Positions 31,053 through 49,169 of a stretch of DNA of 64,000 nt are shown here, in pieces; positions within the stretch are counted from its first letter, which is position 1; each line of letters begins with the position of its first letter. The translations under genes were made by a program, and so were the position numbers. The stretch covers positions 1 through 64,000 of the forward strand of contig JAUTXW010002370.1 in assembly GCA_030620095.1 (NCBI GenBank), written 5' to 3'. The notes beneath the pieces were generated by a model that saw nothing but the letters and a program-made list of their open reading frames with translations, was not told the DNA's origin and did no database searches. This DNA comes from Kuschelorhynchus macadamiae (taxonomy: Eukaryota > Arthropoda > Insecta > Coleoptera > Curculionidae).

Positions 31053-32207
31053 TCATGTAAGGTATTTATATTTTTCAGGTACAGCAAAGGTGTCTCCTGA
31101 AGCTAATAGGTGGTTTCCAAATGCAGATTTAGTCTCCGTTATTTCTGAATTTTTACATTTATTAAAGAGATTTAGATGTTCTTGTACTCTGGTAGATATC
31201 TTCCTCCCGGACTGGCCAACATACATAGCAAGACAGTCGCTACAACTTAACGAATACACTCCAGCTTTTGAGAATCTATCAGTCTTATCCTAAATTTTAA
31301 CTAAAAGTTTTTTAAGAGTGTTTAGATTTTTAAATGCAATAGATATGTTAAAATATCTAAATAATTTTGCCATTTGTAAGGAAATATTACCAAAAATTGT
31401 TATACATCTATATTGATTGTTATTTTTGGCAGACGTAAGGTGTATTATATTATAAGAGAATGTATATTTGTTGACAAATTTAAAATAAAGCTTATTGATG
31501 GAACATATACAAAAACCGTTATTAGTTGCTATCTGTTTTATTGTTGAGTTCTTTATAAAAAGCATTTTTAGAAAGGGAAAGTTTAAATAACCTAAAAAGC
31601 AAAGAATTGAATGCTGCAAATTTATTTGAGTAGGGTGAATTAGAAGTAATTTGAATTATATTATCAATAGCTGACTGTTTTCTGTAAATTTCAAAAAGTA
31701 TTTTATTATTTTTTCTAATAAGTAACAAATCTAAAAAAGGTAACTTATTTTGTGTTTTCTTTTGTAACATAAATTAAGCTATTGACGATATTTAAAAAAT
31801 TGACCAGTTCCTTTTCACTATTATTCCATATTATAAATACGTCGTCCACATACCTTTTCTAAATTAGTAAAGAATTCGAAAACAGGCTGTTCATAATTTT
31901 ATTCTTTAAGTTTTGCATACAAATTTTGCTAAGGAAGGGAGAAAGACAAAAGCCCATAGCCAAACCTGTTTTTTGTCGAAAAAGCTGCCCATTAAACTTA
32001 AAAAAGTTTTGTTTTAGCGCTATTGATAGAAGTAAAATAAGGTGGTCTTAAATTAGGGATATTTTTATGTTTCAATAACTTTCTCTTCAAGTCAATACAT
32101 TCCAAGGGTAATATACTGGGAAGAAGATTTTTAACATCTAGTGAAATAAAAAGTGCATCATTGGGAGTATTAATATTATTATAGAAAACGATGAAAGATG
32201 ATAACAA
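31053..32207 (-). pseudogene. Penelope-like RT plus GIY-YIG endonuclease, fragmented
   Basis: In coding order: ALFISLDVKNLLPSILPLE (31998-32207, RT catalytic region), then LPFLDLLLIRKNNKILFEIY (31522-31770), then a broken stretch, then MYSLSCSDCLAMYVGQSGRK (31053-31259), which is the GIY-YIG endonuclease start with YVGQSGRK. The YVDD box would lie near 31850; KVCGRRIYNME-like codons there are out of frame. Stops and shifts separate the pieces. Such proteins copy RNA at exposed DNA ends. Confidence 0.8.
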
Positions 32208-32329
32208 GGCGAATCAATAAAAGAAACCACTGGCCTGATAGATGAACCAAAAATATTTGACTGAGACCAAGACTCTGTGTTTTATTTAATAGAATCTACC
32301 GATAAATGCCTAACACACTACACCTTTAC

Positions 32330-32600
32330 CACGCGATAATTTAAGAGCTGTAACGAACTACCTCAATGAACGATTTGGGGAGAATTGGTTGGGTACTAAC
32401 GGTCCAATCCGGTGGCCAGCCAGGTTGCCCAACTTGACCCCAATGGATTTCTCTCCATAAGAATTTCTCAAAGAAAAAGTGTATGTATATATCACCACCA
32501 CCATCTTTAGAGATCTTAGAAAATCGAATAAGACATAATATGATTTCGGGAGAACATTTTAAGGAACTTACTTACTGAAAATATCAGAATAATTCAATTG
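32330..32600 (+). pseudogene. mariner-type transposase C-terminal fragment
   Basis: Reads AVTNYLNERFGENWLGTNGP then IRWPARLPNLTPMDFSP, the WPxRSPDLTPxDFF motif that carries the last catalytic residue in this transposase group. A stop follows. It belongs to the long-inverted-repeat element around it. Confidence 0.7.
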
Positions 32601-33250
32601 TGTCGGCAACAAGGCAGTCAGCGCTTAAAACATTTAAATGAATGAGTTTTTTTAATTCCACGTTTATTTAATGCAATTGTTGGAATTACAAAAATTGTTT
32701 AAAATTAAATAAATAAAACCAAAATAGTTAAAAAACCTTGAATTATTTTTATGATTTTTTACTTGAAAATAAAAGCATAAAGTGTAATAAGTTAGGCATT
32801 TACCTGTAGATACTGACTTATAATTTAATGTTAATTTAAAAAAAATACCATTTTTTGTTTAAAATTTTCGATAAAATTCAACGAATGTTATTTGAAATAA
32901 CTACTAAAACGTATCCTAATAGCAGATGAATCGAAATTTTTGCATGTTTCATCAAAAAATAATCAAAGTACTTACTTTATTTGGCGTTTTATTGGATTGC
33001 TTGTCGAAAACTCGATCGATGACATCACAGTGCCGCCATATTGATTTTAGAAACAATGTGTGTCACACCGCCAATTTGAAAACAAATGTCTACTTTGGAT
33101 ATATTATCGAAAAGGGAATTTTTCGCGCTATCGGATGGCGTAAAAATATATACCGGGTTTCCTTTAAAATTCTCTAGATCTAGGTCTACTTCCAGTTGAA
33201 TCCTAAGAACCTATATCTTTGATCCAAATATCAAGATTCTGTAAAAATCG

Positions 33251-34080
33251 TTTCATAAATATAAGCAAAAGCTCGAAATATCCGTATATTTCCGAGTCCT
33301 CAGTTGTTTCGTAAAACCAATTTTTAAAAACACTTCTTTCTCATAAAAAGTAAATCATGGCAAGCGAAAAAAATCGAACAGGCTTTATCCATCAGGAAGA
33401 ATCTAGAGGCAATTATTCCGAAAAAAGAAACACGTCGGTAATGCAGAAAGCAAACTTTAGGGTCTTATACGCCCTCCTGAAAAAATAAAACCAGTTAAGT
33501 ATTTTCGACACGTTTTGCAATAGTAGGGGAAACTTCTTGTAGGTGCCAATTGAATTACTATGACTTTTATGCGAAACGACAGACCCCAGGTTAAGGCCAC
33601 GCTTTTTCAGGGTCGTATTTAATACATTTAAATATACATGTATAGTGATTTTACCTCAAAAAACGTTGCTATGATATTATAGATTAGACGCTCTTAAAAA
33701 ACGTTTGTCTTGCAGAAATAATTCGCAATCACTATTACAAATTAGTTACAATTAAATTATATAATATTTATAAGTAAAGAAAAATATAAAATGTCTCTAA
33801 ATAGTGCTTTGAACTAAAACTTAAAAACTAAAATATTTTTAAACAGCTCGTTGGTTAATAATCAGTAAATCTTAGATTGCCATAAATATTTCATGAAAAT
33901 TAAGAAAATATCTATCTGGAAGTTTTTTTAAATAAGGTGATTATTCAAAAATGACCCTAGATACCCCATTCGTGTTTCCTTCTACTAGAGAAACTCAAAA
34001 TCAAGTTAGAAATAAAATTTTAGGAAAGGTTTAGAAGTAAATGTTACAACAAATTTTCATTAATTTGCTTTGATTCGTCC
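33251..34080. other. AT-rich non-coding stretch
   Basis: Nothing recognised. Confidence 0.5.
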
Positions 34081-34084
34081 GTTG

Positions 34085-34560
34085 CTGCAAGAATATGTCG
34101 TACGCATGTGGGAAGAAATGCGGCACAATCTGTTAAACTTATTGAGAAAAATATGAAGAAATTTAAAGAGACTGGGTCAGTAACAACTAACAGACAGTAT
34201 ATTTATAATCGCGTTGTCCCATCAGAGGAAAACGTTTCTGCAAGAACAGAACGATTTCTTTCACAAAATAATCTTTTGCGACGAAGCTCATTTCGAAATT
34301 GGTGGATACGTGAACAAGCAAAATTGCAGAGCATGGGCCGAGGAAAATCCAAGAGAAATACTGGAGAAACGACTAATCCAGAAAAAGTTACTGTGGTGTT
34401 AATATATTATAAGTTTTTCCAGAATGAAGTTTAAGGTGATGCGGTTACTGTGAACGGAGCTCGATACTGGACAATGTTCATTGATTATTTGTGGAATAAA
34501 TTAAAAGGCATGGATGTCCAGAGCATGTATTTTCATCAGGTCATTGTCAATTGTTAATTG
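34085..34560 (+). pseudogene. mariner/IS630-type transposase, internal fragment
   Basis: The N-terminal part (GSVTTNRQYIYNRVV) is in one frame and KIIFCDEAHFEIGGYVNKQN with WAEENPRE in another; after a stop at 34432 the text continues DAVTVNGARYWTMFIDYLW and ends at MYFHQ. The CDEAHF box carries a catalytic residue. The sequence stops just where the next catalytic QDG motif should come, so the element is 3' truncated. Confidence 0.75.
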
Positions 34561-36048
34561 GCAATGAATAATACCTTTGTGTATACAATGGTAGCTAATA
34601 TAACCATTGTTAAAATTTACGTATACGGCACATAACAGTCTTTGGGACAGCAGATATTTTTTGTTTGGTTGACATTTTAACTATCTCTCTAACTCGAGCT
34701 ATGATTTCCTGGTCTCGGTATTTTTTTTCCACGACCAGCTTCAAATATTAACTATAGTATTGATAGGCCAGTTTTTGATTTTATTAAATTTTATCTTTGT
34801 AGCATAGCATATCCAATGCGAAAATAAATTATTAAAAAAATTAAAAACTCGACTGCTTAGAACTAGTATATTATTATCGGAAACGTAACTAGTTTATTAA
34901 TATCAGAAAAGAAGCCACAAAACATAAAACTACTTTCAAATCCTCATATACCGGAAAAACATCTACTGGGATATCATGTTGGACATCACTAAGCTATTTG
35001 TAAACAAGATTCGGTATGTACTATAAGTTAGAACTTCACAAAAGATCTGTAAAATGTATTCTGCTTTCTGATCTATATCCATTTTTATGAACCCTAACGG
35101 CGTTGGAGGAGATATTTCCAAATTTCTGGATCCATCTTGAGTTAAAAGGCCCGTCTTATCAAAATGTTTATCCTGACGAAGTGACAGTTTTCTTCAAAAG
35201 GAAACATGTGAGAATTTTTTTTGATTTAATTTTGGCCAATTTCTTGACATATGGCAAAAAAGGTAAATCCATGTCTCATAGAAAAATATTATGGAGCTTT
35301 TGACCTGCCCAGTTCTTTTTGCCTTAGAAATTATTAATTAATATGGAATTCATGTGTAGGGCAAATCCGAAAAAATTAACCAAAAGGTCATTGCATTCTA
35401 AAGTGACTTCCAATTTAGTGTGGCCTTCCGTATATTTAAACAATTTATAGTAGAATAAAGCTAATTATTAATTAGCTTTTCTTCTATTTAGTAAATGCAA
35501 AATATTTAAAATTACTTCTTCTGTGTTAATAAGTGTAATCGTTTTATTTTCCTGTATGACATTCACCAACAAAAAGTTGCCCTTTGCTAGTCCACTTCTG
35601 CTTTGTAAATATGAAAAAGGGAAGTCGGGGTGTTTGATTAAAGGGAAAACTGCATTTCGGTGTCTTTGTTTGTCAACGTAGCGTGAACATTGAGTCCTTT
35701 AGAAGGGCGCTTGAAGTAATTGGCAGGTAGCGGAAGAAATTGCTGTCTTTTATTGTCATTGTCGGTTATTAAAAGTGCAATAGGCTAGGATAGCGACTTT
35801 AGTGGAAACATGGGAAAATAGAATCTTCAGGTAATGACAACAAATGAACAAAACCGGAAATTTAGTTCTTAATTTTTCTTTTATTCTTTAATGAGTTTTT
35901 TCCCAGACTAATTTAGAATACCTACGTAATTAATTTAACTTTACTTATTAAAATAATGTTAAAAACCTTTTTAAAATACAAGCTTTTATTAAAATCTGAG
36001 GTTAAAATGCACTAATAAATAAATAATCTTAGCTCGCCGCCTAATTTT
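34561..36048. other. AT-rich non-coding stretch
   Basis: No gene or repeat family recognised. Confidence 0.5.
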
Positions 36049-36100
36049 TGTACAGGGTGTCTAGTTTTCGTTGACAGTACGATGTGTGTGTATATATATG

Positions 36101-36173
<73 letters not shown>

Positions 36174-37197
36174 TTGCGTTTTTTGTGAACCTTTGCTACT
36201 TTTTTGTGAAATTCACGATTCCTTATACAATATTTTCATAGTCCGCGTCGTTTTTGAGATATAGGGTGAGTTTGTATCTCGGTTAACGTTTTATTTATCG
36301 AGACAGTAAAAATTGGCACTTATAGTTTTTTTGCATAGAATCCAATGCCGAGAACAGTTTTGTAATAGACTCGCCTTTTGATAGATTACCCAAAGTTATG
36401 TTTTTTACATGGAACACCCCGTATAAATTTTTTAATTAAATTAAGCATATCTTTGCTTTCTCAAAAATGTATAGTTATTGATGCTTATTCCTCATATTAG
36501 GGCATTTCATAACTTTATTGTAACTTTTGGACCGAAGTTTAACAAAAAACTCATTATTAATTAAAATCCTTTTTAACCTATAGAATGTGCATTAACTAGG
36601 TTGTCTTCTGGCTACCTACCTATACCAAACCTAATTAGAAAAAAAATGTATACCTCTTAAGATACATAACTGCTGCCTTGTAACGTAACTGTTTTCATTA
36701 TTTTTTATAAACAAAACTAAGATATCATATCTCTCATAGTACTGGATAATTTCGTTGTGTGTCATGTTTTAAAGAATTATCCATGAATCCTTTTTTTTAT
36801 ATGAGAAGACAAACCTGATTTATAATAGTTTATCGAATTTCCATCCTGATCTACTATAAAAAATAAAAAGAATTTATTAAAATCATTATATGCTGCCTTA
36901 ATATCAGGAACAAGCGTCCCATTTAAATAAACATAACTTTGGATAATATATCAAAAATGAGAGATCTTATTAAAAACTGAGTAAACCACTAGATGCTAAG
37001 TAAAAAATTGTACAAATGCAGACTTATGAGAAAACGCAACATTTTCAATTTCGCCCTGGGTGTGGCGATGACAATTTTGTTTAAATCATGGCGGGTTTTA
37101 CAAAAAAGTAGCATAGGATTGCCAAAACCGCAACTCTGTATAATTGCTAATAAGGCAGATATTCCATAGTATTAACAAAAACTGGACAGCCTGTACA
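36049..37197. mobile_element. nested fold-back elements
   Basis: Outer ends: TGTACAGGGTGTCTAGTTTT at 36049 and its near-complement at 37175-37197. Inner ends: GAGTTGCGTTTTTTGTGAAC...GCTACTTTTTTGTGAAA at 36171 and its complement ending at 37138. The inner arms stay similar for ~250 bp. A (TA)n tract (36110-36170) lies at the inner element's left end. Neither carries a coding gene, so both are non-autonomous. Confidence 0.65.
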
Positions 37198-38225
37198 ATG
37201 CTATCCTAATTAGCCTATTTAGTTGAATATAGTAAAGCGTGTGGCAAAAATATTGTGTACTGCAGTATGTCTCACGATTTTGTTTTTAGTCAATTAATTT
37301 GGGAAGCATTTTACAAAATGAGGCGGCGAGGCAAGATTTTTTTAATCTTAGGGCATTTTAATAAAAGTTTCACTGAATAAAAATTGTATCTTTCCTCAAA
37401 TAATAAAAATTTTAATCAAAAACATCATGAATTTGAATAGGTCCAACCCCCTGGTTGGTTTCTCCAATTAACTTTTTTTTTATAAATTTTTTTAATTATT
37501 CTTGAGACAAAGAAAACATTTTTCTCAGCGGCAATGAAACTCCTAGCTATTAAACCATTCCCTTCTGGATAATAATGTTTTGCTGGATAAAGTCTTTACA
37601 CATATTATAAAAAATTCAACACTCCACTCTCAATAGCAGGAGTTGCTTAAGTCAAAAGAAATGGTACTTAGCAACGATTATGGCTTTATTTCTAAGAGAG
37701 TACGTGGTCTTACTTTAACATGCAATGATAGAACTCTGCTAATAATTTTCATGTAATATCTGGTAATATAGCTTCGATTTCATGTCCTAGCACTTTTGTT
37801 GAAAAGGTTAATTTATCTTCAAGTTTTAAGAATCTTCCAACTGCATATTTATACAAAATTAATATAAATGAACAAATTTACTAATCATAATATTAGAGTT
37901 TTTTTTTACTTGGCCATGCTGTCCAGTAAGCTTATTTACATATCTTGATTGCTTTTTTTTTACTAGTGCTTTACGACTTAATTTCGTGTGCAAAAAAAAC
38001 CTCTCTAATTAAGCACGAATTTAGTTTCTTCTAAAACACCAAGAAGCATGCACACCTTTAAGTACACCCTTTATTACAGCTGAGACTTTTACTTGTAGAG
38101 ACATGTTTGAATTTACAGATTTCTAGGATTTTGTCTACCAATTGCTTAGCTAAATTTTTAGTTTGAAACGCTAAAGAATTTTTCTTCAGCAAGTACTAAA
38201 AAGAGTATATTCTTGAATCGATTTC
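37198..38225. other. AT-rich non-coding stretch
   Basis: Nothing recognised. Confidence 0.5.
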
Positions 38226-42725
<4,500 letters not shown>

Positions 42726-42727
42726 CA

Positions 42728-44040
42728 GTGACAACACAGAAAATTGACCAGATCGTGAAAGACGGGCTAGACCAAGATACGTTAGAAACACTTATTAGCA
42801 AAAAATGGGAAACCGACTGCTTCCAAAAAACATTTACCTTTAAGGACGACCTGAAAAAAACGCTGGACGGACGAGACATAGCTATCTTTACAAACCCGCG
42901 CATCAGAAAGCGAATTTATACAAAGAGTAGTCGTACGAATACCTCAAATTTACCAATTAGTGGAAAATAAAAACCAAAAGCAGCAAAGGTAATAGGCATT
43001 GCAAGTAAAAAGAAAATCTGGGATGAGGAAAATTGTGAAACAGAAGGAGAAAATTTTACTTTTTTGGTCTGGATGGAAGACGAGTACGAAGTGCCTCCGT
43101 ATAAGTTGTATAACACGGTGAGAAAACTGGCAGACATTCTTAAAGAAAAAGGAATAGGGCAGATAACGCTTGTCGCTCTTGACGATTGGGGCCAAGCACA
43201 ACTCCGTAAAGTCCTGGAATGTGCTCTAAGACCAACAAATATTTTAGCGCACGTGTATTTGCGACAAAACAAACCGAGTGAAAAGAGAATAAGGAAATAT
43301 CAAACATGGACTGAAAACGAAGCAGTAGTTATTGAGAATGGGAGAGGTCGTACGCTGACCTACTGAAGGCAGTTGAAAAAGAGGTACAGGACAAGCAGCT
43401 TGGCGATAGTGTTGAGGGAGCCCGTATGACAAAAGCGGGAGGTCTACTACTTATATTAAATTGAGCAAAAGGAGGCATAGCGCGAGTAGCAGAGGCACTA
43501 AAAGGCATAAATGGTGAAAGCTCAGTTAAAGCGCTTGTTGGAGGTGATAATAATACAGTTCTGCACATTAAATACATTGCCGCTATCACTATTCAACAAG
43601 ACGTTGAAGAAGCCGTTGCCGCTTTTACGGAAAGAGAAGGACTGAAAGGAGACGTACGAGTTACCTCGCTAAGACCGAGTTTTGGTCAAATGCAGGCCGC
43701 CAGGCTTTTTGTATATAGAAAGATTGCAGATAGACTAATAAGTGCAGGGAAGTTAAGAATCGGTATAGTAAATTGTACAGTTCGAGAAAGGGTAAAACTC
43801 AGCCATTGTTATCGATGTTGGAATGTCGGGCACATAGCAAAAAATTGCACTGGCCCTGATAGATCTAAGTCATGCATACAGTGTGGAGAGTCAAACTACC
43901 ATCAAAGAGACTGCACCAACGTCATACACTGCTTTATATGCAATAGCGCTGGACACAAACCACTTACCATGGGCTGCCCGGTGTATCGGGGGAAGTGGTC
44001 AAACTTAGTCGAAGTAGTTAATTTTATCGAATGGCGAAAC
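42728..44040 (+). pseudogene. R1-type ORF1 (gag-like) with CCHC knuckles
   Basis: Pieces at 42728-42970, 43064-43366 and 43690 onward lie in different frames. The first is charged (MTTQKIDQIVKDGLDQDTLE). The last has CYRCWNVGHIAKNC, CIQCGESNYHQRDC and CFICNSAGHKPLTMGC, three zinc knuckles that bind retrotransposon RNA. The layout is that of R1/R2-like insect elements. The 43370-43690 interval is in a third frame. The frame with the knuckles runs on into the endonuclease. Confidence 0.8.
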
Positions 44041-46908
44041 TGCTATAAGTCAACCTTGGTAGACGCTGGACAGCTCATGATATGTTATGGCAGGCTACAC
44101 ACATACAAGATAGACATAGCACTGCTAAGTGAGCCAAATAAAACTGCTCTAAAGAAAACCAATTGGTATACCGACAGAAATATGGATACTGCAAAACGTA
44201 TTTAACAAAAAGGATACGGTGCAAGAATGGTGGCATGGAGAAGGTTTTGTTTGGATTGAGCTGACTGACTTTAGAATATACAGCTGCTATGTTTCCCCAA
44301 ATATAGGCTTGGTAGAGTTTAACCAGTTTTTATACCAACTAAAGCAGAACATAAAAGTAAGAAGGAACAGGTGCATAGTGTGCGGAGATTTCAATGCGAA
44401 GTCCATGATGTGGGGGTCGCCGATGAACGTTGAAAGAGGACTGATACTGTCGGAATAGGTATCGGAGGTGGATCTAATTCCACTAAAACATGGAAGTATT
44501 CCTACCTTTTATAGAGGCCAAACATTATCATTTATCGACGTATCATTCGCTGCAAATGGTGTATTGCCGCGAGTCTTAGACTGGCAGGTGACAGAGGAGG
44601 AGAACCTTTCAGACCACGATTATATAATCTTTCGTATTAATCTGACAGTAGATCAAAGAAATCGGGAGGGTAGCACAAAATCGCAACACAGAGGATGGAA
44701 AGTCGATGATACAAAAATGCATAATTTTATAAATGTATTTCGATGCAAACTAAGATATGAGGCGGTCCCAACATCAGAGACATTTGTGAAAAGCATTGTG
44801 AAGACTTGTGATCGTGTATTTGAAAAGAAGAGAAGCATATTAAATAATAGAAAACCAGTTTATTGGTGGTCCGCCGATATTGCTGAAATAAGAAAATAAT
44901 AATGACACGACTTCGTAGAAGAAATGATATTTCAGAGGAAGGGAAGATACTTGCTGTCGATGAATGCAAAACCCAACGATCGCTTTTGAAAAAAGAGCAA
45001 AGTTAGATGCTTGGAAAAAGGTGATAGCAAAAGTTGATGAAGATCCATGGGGAAATGGATACAAAATAGTAACAAGGAAGTTGCGCTTGAGATCTACAAA
45101 CCCCCTACCAGATGAAGTAATGGTGAAGGAAAATCATTTAAAAAAGTCTGTTGGATAATGGTGAAAAAGATATTCCACTTTTTACTCCGGAAGAGTTAAG
45201 TAGGGCTAGTAAATCAATTAAAATTAAAAAGGCTGCTGGACCTGATGGCATACCTCCGAAATAATTAAGTGCGTGGCACAGTAGTTCCCAGAAGAGTGCC
45301 TACATATAATAAATAGGCAACGACTGAAAGGTGAATTCCCAGAAATATGGAAGGAGGCCAAGCTTTTGCTGCTGGAGGAGCCCCCCAAGCCTGACCAAAG
45401 AAAACCAGCATATAGACCATTGTGCCTCATTGACTGCATGGGGAAATTGCTCGAACATTTGCTGAAAGATAGACTAGTAAGAGAGATACAAACGCATGGA
45501 GGCCTGGCGGATAACCAGTTTGGCTTCACAAAACAAAAGTCAACTATAGACGCTTATGGTGATGAATGACGCAAAAAGGGCAAAAGCTTTTGCGGCCCAA
45601 AACAGAAAACCGTGTTTATTGGTAACTCTTGATGTAAAAAACGCCTTTAATTCAGTACCTTGGCGGGGCATTGTAGATGAACTGGAGCAAAGAGGATTAC
45701 CACCATACCTCATCCGTATGATAAAAAGCTACTTTTCGGAACGAAAATTGAAAATAGGAGACCAAAATGTCATGGATGTGATGGGTGGAGTGCCACAGGG
45801 TTCTGTGCTAGGCCCTATCTTATGGAACATATATTATGAACCGTCCGTAGGATATCGGTCCTACGGTTAGATATGCCACCTGAAGTCCGGGTAGTGGGGT
45901 TTGCAGATGATTTGGCAGTGGTCGTTTCTGCCAAAAGTAGAGACTCAATCGTGTCAACGGCAAATATAGCAGCGCACCGAATAGGCGAATGGATGTCATC
46001 AAAGATGTTGAAACTTGCTCCCGAAAAGACAGAAACGATACTATCGACCGAAGGGCAGTGGAACGGTTAACCATCAACGTAAACAACATTGAGGTCACAA
46101 CAAAACGAGAAATCAAATATTTAGGTGTATTCTTTAATAGGGGTGCTTTGATGAAAAGTCATATTATAAATATATGAAAGAAAGCTGAGGCAGTAGCAAT
46201 GGCACTAAGCCGTTTGATGCCAGTGGCAAAGGGCCCTTCATCGAGTAAGCGCAGACTGTTAAATGCAGTTACTCATTCAATTATGTTGTATGCTGCCCCG
46301 GTGTAGCATGAGGTCCTAAGAATCCGAAAATACAAAGAAATGTTGGAAAAAATCCAGAGGAAGATGGCAATTAGGATATGTAGTGCTTCCGCACAGTTTT
46401 CACAGAGGCAGTACTGGTCCTTGCAAGTGTGTATCCTATAAATCTGAAAGCAGAAGAGAGATCGAGAACGTATAATAAAGGCAACGCGAACAGAAAGATA
46501 ATTAGAGAAGAAACGATAAGACGATGGCAGGCAAGACGGGAAGAGTCTGCAGTGGGCACGTGGACAAGGAGACTTATACCAGATCTGGAGTCTTGGCTAA
46601 AAAGGAATCACGGTGAACTCAGCTATGCTCTTACACACGTACTGAGTAATCACGGATGCTTTGCGGCCTACTTGTATAGTTTCAAGATCAAAGTAGTATC
46701 TTTATGTCCTCGGTGGCAGAACGAGCGGAGAAACGCGAAATTGATGGTAAACCTCGTGACAATCATGCTACAGTCTCAAGAGATGTGGAATGTGATTTCA
46801 AATATGGCGACCCGCACTATAAATAGAAAAGAATTGGATGATAGAAACCGAAATAGAGACGACCGATCGAATGTTGGAATTGTGAGAAGTTCGGGCGGGA
46901 CAGCGTGA
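44041..46908 (+). pseudogene. R1-type ORF2: endonuclease and reverse transcriptase
   Basis: Endonuclease: DIALLSEPNK, CGDFNAKSMMWGSP and SDHDYIIF. RT: AAGPDGIPPK, YRPLCLIDCMGKLLEHLL, LVTLDVKNAFNSVPW, GGVPQGSVLGPILW and VGFADDLAV, where FADD is the catalytic box. Behind it come REIKYLGVFF and, at the C-terminus, CPRWQNERR. Breaks occur at 44205, 44456, 44900, 45160, 45264, 45870 and 46070 among others. A 53-bp deletion near 46708 removes the CPYCDS part of the C-terminal CCHC motif that the second copy keeps. The protein would nick target DNA and copy the element RNA there. Confidence 0.85.
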
Positions 46909-47056
46909 TGAAGTAATGCCTTCAGCTGGTGCTATCACGATGTCTGTTGAAAGAGGAATGTTTTTTAGCGGGTAGGCAACCTCTCCACCAACACCGAGAG
47001 AGATTGAATCCTGCACAACGTCTTTGGAAGATTTTTTGTACCTCACTGAAAAAATT

Positions 47057-48482
<1,426 letters not shown>

Positions 48483-48491
48483 CAAGTTAAC

Positions 48492-49166
48492 AAGAACTAT
48501 TTAGAAACCGAATATCTAGGAAATAGCTGCGGTCCAACGTAGTAGGTGAAGACTGAAAATATGTGTTTCATACAGAATATAGAATCTATATATGTGTCCT
48601 GAGGATGCAACAATAAAGTTTCGGAACATCGACAATTTAAAAAAGTGTTTTTGTTTTTTACTGGATCCTAACCCCAAATAATACACCACTCTAGCATAAA
48701 AACAAAAGGATCGTTAACGAAAACCATTTAGAAACTTAATATCTGGGAAATATCTGCGGACAAACTGTATATGTAAAGACTGATAATATGAGTTTCATGC
48801 TGGACATAGAATCTACGTATGTGTCCTGAAGATGCAGCAATAGTCCTGCGAAACGTCGACTATTTAAAAATGGTCTTTGGTTTTTTTATGGAACCTAACC
48901 ACAAATAATTCACCACTCTAACATAACAACAAAAAGATTGTTAACGAAAACCATTTAGAAACTTATTATCTTATCTGGGTAATATATGCCGAACAACGGA
49001 GCACAAGTACTAATAATATGGGTTTCATGCAGGATATAAGATCTATATTTGTGTCCTGAGGATGCAAGAATTAAGTTGGGAAACGTCGACAATTTAAAAA
49101 AATACTTTATTTACTGGATCTTAACCTCAAATAACACACCACTCTAACCAACGCTTTTTAACATTG
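48492..49166. repeat. 228-bp tandem repeat, three units
   Basis: Units start near 48492, 48718 and 48946 with AACCATTTAGAAACTTA-like sequence. Each has GTGTCCTGA(A/G)GATGCA and ends with GAAACGTCGAC or a variant. The same three units recur at 53040-53684. Confidence 0.88.
48820..48862 (+). ncRNA. hammerhead-like motif in the 228-bp repeat
   Basis: CCTGAAGA, hairpin GCAG-caatagtc-CTGC, then GAAACGTCGAC. The arrangement is like a hammerhead core, but CTGATGA is CTGAAGAT and stem III would have no loop. Probably a degenerate or different structure. Confidence 0.25.
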
Positions 49167-49169
49167 TGG

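Larger units (their letters stand above)
30679..32296 (-). mobile_element. Penelope-like element
   Basis: 30679-30724 and 32250-32296 are inverted copies (AAACACAAAGTCTTGGTCTC and its complement). Between them, on the minus strand, are RT and GIY-YIG endonuclease fragments in the order usual for Penelope-like elements. A hammerhead-like relic sits at 30733-30771. Confidence 0.75.
30430..33250. mobile_element. DNA transposon with long inverted repeats, split by a Penelope-like element
   Basis: 30430-30665 and 32865-33250 are inverted relatives (for example GGAAGTAGACCTAG and TTTTATCGAAAATTTT in both); the right arm has ~190 extra bp. A mariner-type transposase C-terminal fragment (32330-32600) lies just inside the right arm. 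The left interior is replaced by a Penelope-like element at 30679-32296, which therefore inserted later. Confidence 0.65.
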
